Source of the DNA: Lutraria lutraria
Lineage: Eukaryota; Mollusca; Bivalvia; Venerida; Mactridae
Reading direction: 5' to 3'
DNA length: 64,000 nt
Assembly: GCA_964023205.1 (NCBI GenBank)
Contig: OZ026833.1
Span: forward strand, 39,153,137 to 39,217,136
Below, piece after piece: positions 59,101-64,000 of this stretch (within the stretch, counting starts at the first letter, position 1; every line of letters starts with the position of its first letter). The translations under genes and the position numbers were made by a program. The notes beneath the pieces were generated by a model. The model was given only the letters and a program-made list of their open reading frames with translations. It had not been told where the DNA came from and did not search any database.

Positions 59101-61825
59101 CTGTCATTTAGCATACGCCGGCAATAATATTATCCAATCAGCGCGCGTCATTTCATTTACTGCGTCGCATGTAAACAAAAACAAGTATGGCCCACGAAAA
59201 ACTGCTTGTTGATCCATCAGTGTCACTAAAATCGAATGTGTGGCGAGAGTTTGCGTTTGAGAAAAGATCTTGGTTTGAAGACTAGTCGTATGTTATAAAT
59301 TCACTTCAAAAAAGTGCATACAAATATTTTTTAAAACAGTAGAATGACTTGTACGTATATTTTGGCATATTAGAATTTCAAGTCTGCCCTCAGTTTCACG
59401 GTACAATAGAATAGAAAATCAAGAATGCACTTGGGTGTTTTTTTTACCTGGAAATCTTAAGTCTTCGACCAAAAAGTGTACAATTGGTAAATTGTTTCAA
59501 TTGTGGGAAACTGTTGTTAGATCAACATTGTAACTTTTTCTAATACGACAGTTTGAACTGCATACAACAGAACAATAGAAATTCATGTATGATTAATGAA
59601 TAAGTTGAGTAAAAAGAGTTTGAGAAAAAAATTATTTTTTTATGAAACATATGGGGTCAGGTTAAAAAATCCTACGTTAATTTAGGTAGTCTATATTGAT
59701 GTAGATATCCGAATCGAATATTCGATAACCGAGAAGGTTATATCCGAACTCGAACCGAACCGTAGGGTACCCGGATCGTTGCAGCCCTAACCGATATGGT
59801 TGTTTTGACATTTTTTATCCTTCCGCGTAACTATATTTTAGCGTATGTATAACTATCTAAATGTGGATAGTAATCAGTTCTATGTATAGAGGTTAGACAA
59901 ACGTAGTGACGTCACGCTATGTATAGAACGGTCAATTTATCGTTCATACTGCCATTTGCATTCAATTCAAAATTTCTTTAAAATCATGCAGTTTTCCCAA
60001 AAATCCAAACTTTAATACACTGGCTATCTTATTTCCCCAATCAGCAATTTTTCTTCCAAAATCAACAGGCTTCTTCCCAATGAAGAGAGAAAAAACACAG
60101 GTAAAGAGTTAGGTAGGCGTTAATAGAACCATACTCATTTATAGGTGGGCCTTTTAGGTAAGGGCCTTTCAGGCATGGGCCATTCTGCTATTGCCAGTAT
60201 TGGGTCTTTCCAGCATGGGGCCTTTCTGGAAATGGGCCTTGACCCCTAAATCTATGAATTAGTTCAATACCTGAAGAGCTGGGCACCAATGAAGCTGAGA
60301 ACGGCATCATGCCCAGAAAACAACTCGCATGCTTGATCATAACATTTAAATAGATCTTCTATTCTGTCCTGCCTTTCTAGTTGTTCGAACCATTCTCGTG
60401 TAGCCAAAGAAAAATCAGAATAAACTTCCCCAGCCCGTTCTGGTTTCAGTTTCAAAAACAACAAAAAATTATTTTTTTATGAAACATATGGGGTCAGGTT
60501 AAAAAATCCTACGTTAATTTAGGTAGTCTATATTGATGTAGATATCCGAATCGAATATTCGATAACCGAGAAGGTTATATCCGAACTCGAACCGAACCGT
60601 AGGGTACCCGGATCGTTGCAGCCCTAACCGATATGGTTGTTTTGACATTTTTTATCCTTCCGCGTAACTATATTTTAGCGTATGTATAACTATCTAAATG
60701 TGGATAGTAATCAGTTCTATGTATAGAGGTTAGACAAACGTAGTGACGTCACGCTATGTATAGAACGGTCAATTTATCGTTCATACTGCCATTTGCATTC
60801 AATTCAAATTAACACTGCTATATAATTGTGTCGCATTTTTATGCATTAGATCTATTAAAACACAGTTTTGATATTTCCGTAAATGCTAGATGGTCCGCAG
60901 ATTGGTTGGAATTTAGTACTGACGCAGGAATTTCCCGCGTTACTATGTATCTCGCATTTGATTGGTCGATAGGCGGTAATAAGGTCATCAAGCAAAAATC
61001 AATGGACGTCTGTGTGTCAAGAAATGCGATCAGTTGATGTATTATTTTATTGTTATTGAGAGTATTTTTATGTTTTTCGACAAGAAGAATTGCTTATGAG
61101 GATTAAATGGTTGTATGATTGCAGAATTGTGCTGTCGTGCATTTTAACACTGCTAAACAGTGATTTTTCACCTTCTATAACAGAGGCCTAGGCCTCTTCC
61201 CAATTGAAAATTTCTTTAAAATCATGCAGTTTTCCCAAAAATCCAAACTTTAATACACTGGCTATCTTATTTCCCCAATCAGCAATTTTTCTTCCAAAAT
61301 CAACAGGCTTCTTCCCAATGAAGAGAGAAAAAACACTGGTAAAGAGTTAGGTAGGCGTTAATAGGGGCCTTGCATCAGACAAAAAGAAATATTCAACCAT
61401 AATCATTTATAGGTGGGCCTTTTAGGTAAGGGCCTTTCAGGCATGGGCCATTCTGCTATTGCCAGTATTGGGTCTTTCCAGCATGGGGCCTTTCTGGAAA
61501 TGGGCCTTGACCCCTAAATCTATGAATTAGTTCAATACCTGAAGAGCTGGGCACCAATGAAGCTGAGAACGGCATCATGCCCAGAAAACAACTCGCATGC
61601 TTGATCATAACATTTAAATAGATCTTCTATTCTGTCCTGCCTTTCTAGTTGTTCGAACCATTCTCGTGTAGCCAAAGAAAAATCAGAATAAACTTCCCCA
61701 GCCCGTTCTGGTTTCAGTTTCAAAAACAACAACAAATTGGCGAACGCTCTGCCATAATTCCTACACTCCAAACAATCCCTGGCCCCTAACAGTGCTATTT
61801 TAACAATGTCCTCAATATTTGACAT
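47125..61825 (-). CDS. PRMT9: Protein arginine N-methyltransferase 9
   Basis: Ten exons: 61,825-61,539; 56,109-55,873; 54,830-54,663; 54,191-54,089; 53,445-53,369; 52,408-52,234; 51,603-51,405; 50,497-49,387; 48,145-47,989; 47,505-47,125. All introns are GT-AG and phases close: 2,895 nt, 964 aa (human, 845). Human PRMT9 makes symmetric dimethylarginine on splicing factor SF3B2. Order seen: N-terminal TPR-like helices (exons 1-2), SAM-binding motif I ([11 protein letters not shown]), post-I ([16 protein letters not shown]), a double-E-like loop ([13 protein letters not shown]), HAWKNLLSN, then a second degenerate methyltransferase module and the C-terminal domain ([10 protein letters not shown]). 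The extra length is mainly an Asp/Asn/Ser-rich insert in exon 8. Most of exon 1 is duplicated in intron 1 (60,271-60,464). The exon 10 frame runs open into a SINE upstream, but the acceptor at 47,507-47,506 sets the exon start. Confidence 0.93.
47549..47787 (-). repeat. tRNA-derived SINE, copy 1
   Basis: On the minus strand a tRNA-Leu/Ser-like head (GTGGTCAAGTGGTTAAGGTC, GGGTTCCAGCTCC) is followed by a shared body ending in GGGGCTTAAAAC-type sequence. Copies 2 and 3 lie at 52,829-53,067 and 55,031-55,257, all in PRMT9 introns and in the same orientation. The body shares CCTCCGTAAGCAACTGCC and AACCAGTACTAGACTCCCAT (plus-strand reading). Confidence 0.75.
48346..48896. mobile_element. Tc1/mariner-type non-autonomous element, CAGTTGAATCTCGTTAT ends
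   Basis: A 551-bp element in PRMT9 intron 8 with ends TACAGTTGAATCTCGTTATC and ATAACGAGATTCAACTGTA. TA at each end fits Tc1/mariner target duplication. The inside repeats TTTGAGATAA / TTTGACATAA CCGAAATTT phrases several times. No transposase is encoded. Confidence 0.8.
48983..49146. repeat. MITE-like repeat, GATATAGTGAAGAATC family
   Basis: Begins ATAGTGAACTCAGATATAGTG and ends GAATTCACAATAACTATGTTC. Related ends occur at 28,494-28,530 with 28,960-29,005 and at 30,858-30,898; weaker ones at 10,146-10,165 with 10,250-10,290. It is directly followed by the MITE at 49,149. Confidence 0.55.
49149..49330. mobile_element. MITE, TCAAACCTG family, copy 3
   Basis: Ends TACAGTCAAACCTGTG and ACAGGTTTGACTGTA; the interior has repeated AATAAAGGCCA / TGACCAC phrases. 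The best preserved of the three copies, in PRMT9 intron 8, about 55 bases from exon 8. Confidence 0.85.
50800..50870 (-). repeat. tRNA-derived fragment
   Basis: The minus strand reads GGCGGGATCGAATCCCACC, a B box with a paired T stem. The A-box half is unclear. PRMT9 intron 7. Confidence 0.4.
51660..51800. repeat. Repeat related to 59,972-60,080
   Basis: AAAATTTCTTTGAAATCATG, GTTTTCCCCAAATTTCCAA and TTCCCCAAAT match the sequence next to PRMT9 exon 1 and its duplicate (AATTTCTTTAAAATCATGCA), so this is a dispersed element copied at three places. Confidence 0.55.
52829..53067 (-). repeat. tRNA-derived SINE, copy 2
   Basis: Same family as 47,549-47,787, with GGGGCTCAAACACACAAACC and GTGAGAGGTTACAGTGATTT in the plus reading. 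PRMT9 intron 5. Confidence 0.75.
55031..55257 (-). repeat. tRNA-derived SINE, copy 3
   Basis: Same family, with a short deletion around the GAGAGGTTACAG phrase. PRMT9 intron 2. Confidence 0.75.
57397..58085 (-). mobile_element. 5'-truncated LINE, reverse-transcriptase C-terminus and 3' end
   Basis: Minus-strand translation of about 58,060-57,760 gives [51 protein letters not shown] and [13 protein letters not shown], typical of the C-terminal end of LINE ORF2 proteins (CR1/L2/Jockey-like). The element ends in a (CTA)n run on the minus strand (GTAGTAGTAGTAG at about 57,400). PRMT9 intron 1. Confidence 0.75.
58998..59789. mobile_element. Non-autonomous hAT element with 8-bp target duplication
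   Basis: Ends TAGGACTGCAACGATTC and GGATCGTTGCAGCCCTA are inverted repeats, flanked by the identical 8 bases ACCGATAT (58,990-58,997 and 59,790-59,797). An 8-bp duplication and a CAGGGCTGCAACGATC-like end are typical of hAT elements. The interior is made of TTCGGTTCGG / CCGAATCGAATATTCG phrases. No transposase. Confidence 0.9.
59634..61730. repeat. Imperfect tandem duplication over PRMT9 exon 1
   Basis: Sequence 59,634-60,470 (837 bp) is followed directly by a second copy, 60,471-61,730. The right part of the hAT element, its flank and the 3' two-thirds of PRMT9 exon 1 are present twice. The right copy keeps about 398 bases (60,809-61,206) and about 36 bases near 61,370 that the left copy lacks. 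The junction near 60,463-60,470 falls in a shared A-run plus ATTATTTTTTT, a microhomology joint. Base identity is very high outside the indels. Confidence 0.9.
60271..60464 (-). pseudogene. Duplicated fragment of PRMT9 exon 1
   Basis: Encodes the same residues as the 3' part of exon 1 ([15 protein letters not shown] ... SFIGAQLFR) and keeps the donor CAG/GTATTG at 60,270-60,269. It lacks the ATG and first 30 or so codons, and has no acceptor upstream because the junction enters hAT-internal sequence. It is not expected to be spliced into PRMT9 mRNA. Confidence 0.85.
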
Positions 61826-61859
61826 AATTTACCGATATGATTGATTGATGACATTTGAC

Positions 61860-63702
61860 GTAAATGAAATTATCAAGCAGAGAGCGTTTACATTTTTTTA
61901 TTTTATGCGTGTTTTTCTACCGGTGATGAAGTAGCGACTATAACGCGTGATATCCACTCACTATATTACGCGACGTATTTATTATTTTGTGCGGCCTCAA
62001 AATCATGAGCTATTAAAATTTTGATTTTGAGTGATCAAGGACTTGTATATAAGTCCTTGGAGTGATTAATATTTTCATTTTGGTTACATCAGAGACGTAT
62101 TATACATCTCTGGTTACATAGATAATTTCCTACATAAGTTTTATTATTTCGTTTTTCTGAAACCTATTTGTATTTCTTATTTTCTTTTATAAATTGTCCT
62201 TGGAAACAAAGATCTATACCATACAATTGTCTAATATGTCTTTGCTGGGACCATAATGTACACGAGATGGTCTCATGTTATAAACTAGCTCCATATGTTT
62301 GTACACATATATATGCTTACATGACAAATCATAAATATCGAAGGTATCAGTACTTTTATATGCTCCATTTGAGTGAGTTTTAGCTATCGTAAAGTTGTTA
62401 AAAAGCAAAGCAACACATTTGTTCATTTCGAATGAGATCTTAACTATATATATATGCATGTACACACGTGTATGTATAAATAAAACCAGGGGACGTATAT
62501 GTAACGTCGAGTCCCTGATAAAACCCATTTCACTCTACATTTTGCCTTGAATATCGGCTCATTCATTGTCGTAATAGGATATAGATCGAGTTTCTTGAGA
62601 AGTTATAACCAGACACATATGCTTCGTGAAGTTGAATTTCAAAATTTTAAGTCACGTTATTGTAACTTTATTTTTTCAATGATATAGCATTGCATACGAG
62701 AGGGACAAAGGCAAGTAAACGATTTCAATTACATGACGAGTAAAACACGTACGTGGCAATCATATGCATACATGTGCGTCCTTTTAAAAACGAAAGCATC
62801 AATTGTCAATCATAATTAAAAAGCTTCGACATTAATTTTTACATCATAATTGTGGAACAAACCAAGTGAAAAGTCTTAATACTGGCAATGTCTTACTCAT
62901 CAAGTTCAAATATAATGGACATATTAATACTGACAATTTTTCTTAAAATACTAGTAATTATAAGTGTTTGTTATAACGAGGAGCTGGTCGTGATATTGAA
63001 GTTATCGCTGTACGAGGCCTTTCTTTTCGTGTACGAAATCAGGAACAATAACGATTCATTGTTATCTAACATACTTTAAATGGCATTAAAAAGCCTATCC
63101 GACACGCTTTGATCCAGCTATTGTACTGAAAATAATGGGAATTTGGAAATTTTAGGAAAGTACGAATACAAATACAAAAAATACACAAATAGTAGAGACT
63201 TTGACCAGCAGATAGTTGAATTCGGACGACAATTTATAATTTGTATCTATTCAAATCATTAAAAGCAAAACATAAACATTATCAACTAGAATGAAATGGA
63301 CAAGTCACCTACACTGGGAAAGAATAGCACATACTTGTGTCATGTCAAAATAGTCCAAATAGTCAAACTAATATTTTTTAATTTCCCGAATGATTTTATG
63401 CTCCGCTTCAACAGTATTCTGTTAAATTGCAGCAGACAAAAAAATGAACAACCGCAAAGATAACACTTTATTTTATCATACTCCCATGGTTCTTATATAG
63501 GATTTGCGTCTAATTAATACATTTTTTTTTGTATCTGCATGCATTCCGGGCCTCGTCCTCAAGATCTAGAATGTAATCTAGAATTTAATACTAATCGATC
63601 GACACCATCAGCAAATATCTGAACACAAATAATTCAGTCAAAGAACACATATTTAACTTAAATTGATTTAATGTATAAGAATATGCACATTTAGATAATA
63701 TT
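61860..63702. other. Intergenic between IDS-like and PRMT9 genes
   Basis: No gene recognised; the open frame at 62,214-62,528 on the minus strand has no family signature. The PRMT9 promoter should lie just above 61,825. Short palindromes occur at 62,036-62,111 and about 62,488-62,516. Confidence 0.5.
62036..62059. repeat. Perfect 9-bp-stem palindrome
   Basis: CAAGGACTT - GTATAT - AAGTCCTTG. A second palindrome, AGAGACGT - ATTAT - ACATCTCT, lies 31 bases on at 62,091-62,111. Confidence 0.8.
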
Positions 63703-64000
63703 TTAACCAATCAATTCAGGCGTTCCGATCGAAGAATCTGCGTGTGCATTCATCCATCCACCATGTAGAAGTTTACGAAGTTCAACACGAGCATTATGAT
63801 ATGCTCTATAGTTAGCCCTGTTTATGTTTTCTTCAGGATCAATAGAATGGTCGTATAACTCTACACCTGAAAGATGCTGCCAATCTGGTACCGACGGGTT
63901 CGTGAAATCAAAGGCCGCCCATTCTGTATATCTGTATTTGTCCGTACGAATAGTGTAGCCCATCAACTTTTTACCACGACGAGGATATTGGGAGAAAGCA
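63703..64000 (-). CDS. IDS: Iduronate-2-sulfatase-like, last exon (partial)
   Basis: The open frame runs from the window edge to a TAA at 63,705-63,703 and carries AFSQYPRRGKKLMGYTIRTD and YRYTEWAAFDF, matching the C-terminal domain of iduronate-2-sulfatase (human MGYSIRT...YRYTVW), followed by GVELYDHSIDPEENIN. The enzyme removes 2-sulfate from iduronic acid in heparan and dermatan sulfate in the lysosome. The catalytic formylglycine domain lies beyond the window. Because invertebrates often have several IDS-like sulfatases, orthology is not certain. The C-terminal tail (HGGWMNAHADSSIGTPELIG) is not one I recognise. Confidence 0.85.
   Translation of the reverse strand, partial: AFSQYPRRGKKLMGYTIRTDKYRYTEWAAFDFTNPSVPDWQHLSGVELYDHSIDPEENINRANYRAYHNARVELRKLLHGGWMNAHADSSIGTPELIG

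Noticed and set aside
62214..62528. 104-codon open frame on the minus strand
   Set aside because: No family signature; AT-rich intergenic sequence with palindromes.

Overview
This is nuclear DNA of an animal, most likely a bivalve or related mollusc. The evidence is an AT-rich sequence, intron-rich genes with GT-AG junctions, orthologues of metazoan genes (ACSF2, HSP70, PRMT9, iduronate-2-sulfatase), and a dense load of MITEs, tRNA-derived SINEs, LINE remnants and tandem-array elements whose termini (GAGGGCCATGATGGCCC ... GGTGAGCTAAAA) resemble repeats common in bivalve genomes. The species cannot be named from sequence alone.

Layout. 1-7,390: a large two-gene DNA transposon. A minus-strand THAP plus DDE transposase (5,514-7,264, one intron) faces a plus-strand SWIM / YqaJ-nuclease / PHD gene (to 4,731, frameshifted). 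This gene set fits the ISL2EU (IS4EU) superfamily; 10-base candidate terminal repeats lie at 7-16 and 7,380-7,389. 7,390-13,720: the 5' part (three coding exons, minus strand) of an ACSF2-like acyl-CoA synthetase paralogue whose remaining exons, if present, lie left of the window; the transposon sits in its third intron. 15,737-30,270: a complete 15-exon ACSF2-like gene on the minus strand (602 aa). The exons 1-3 regions of the two genes are paralogous blocks, and the second gene supplies empty sites for insertions in the first. 33,838-37,400: a cytosolic HSP70 gene (minus) with a coding intron, a 5'-UTR intron and a heat-shock-type promoter. 37,615-42,140: a possible tiny minus-strand ORF and a divergent plus-strand three-exon gene (305 aa) of unknown function, with cAMP-response-like sites between them. 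40,300-46,240: repeats, including a tandem array with an alternating two-variant higher-order pattern. 47,090-61,825: a complete ten-exon PRMT9 gene (minus, 964 aa), with an imperfect tandem duplication copying most of exon 1 into intron 1. 63,703-64,000: the last exon of an iduronate-2-sulfatase-like gene (minus, runs off the window).

The host genes are unrelated in function: mitochondrial fatty-acid activation (ACSF2), cytosolic chaperoning (HSP70), nuclear arginine methylation linked to splicing (PRMT9) and lysosomal glycosaminoglycan breakdown (IDS). The only set of genes that appears to work together is inside the transposon: transposase plus YqaJ-type nuclease. All exon models were built by hand. 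Every intron is GT-AG, and reading phases close through all exons of ACSF2 (1,809 nt), PRMT9 (2,895 nt), HSP70 (1,896 nt) and the unknown gene (918 nt).
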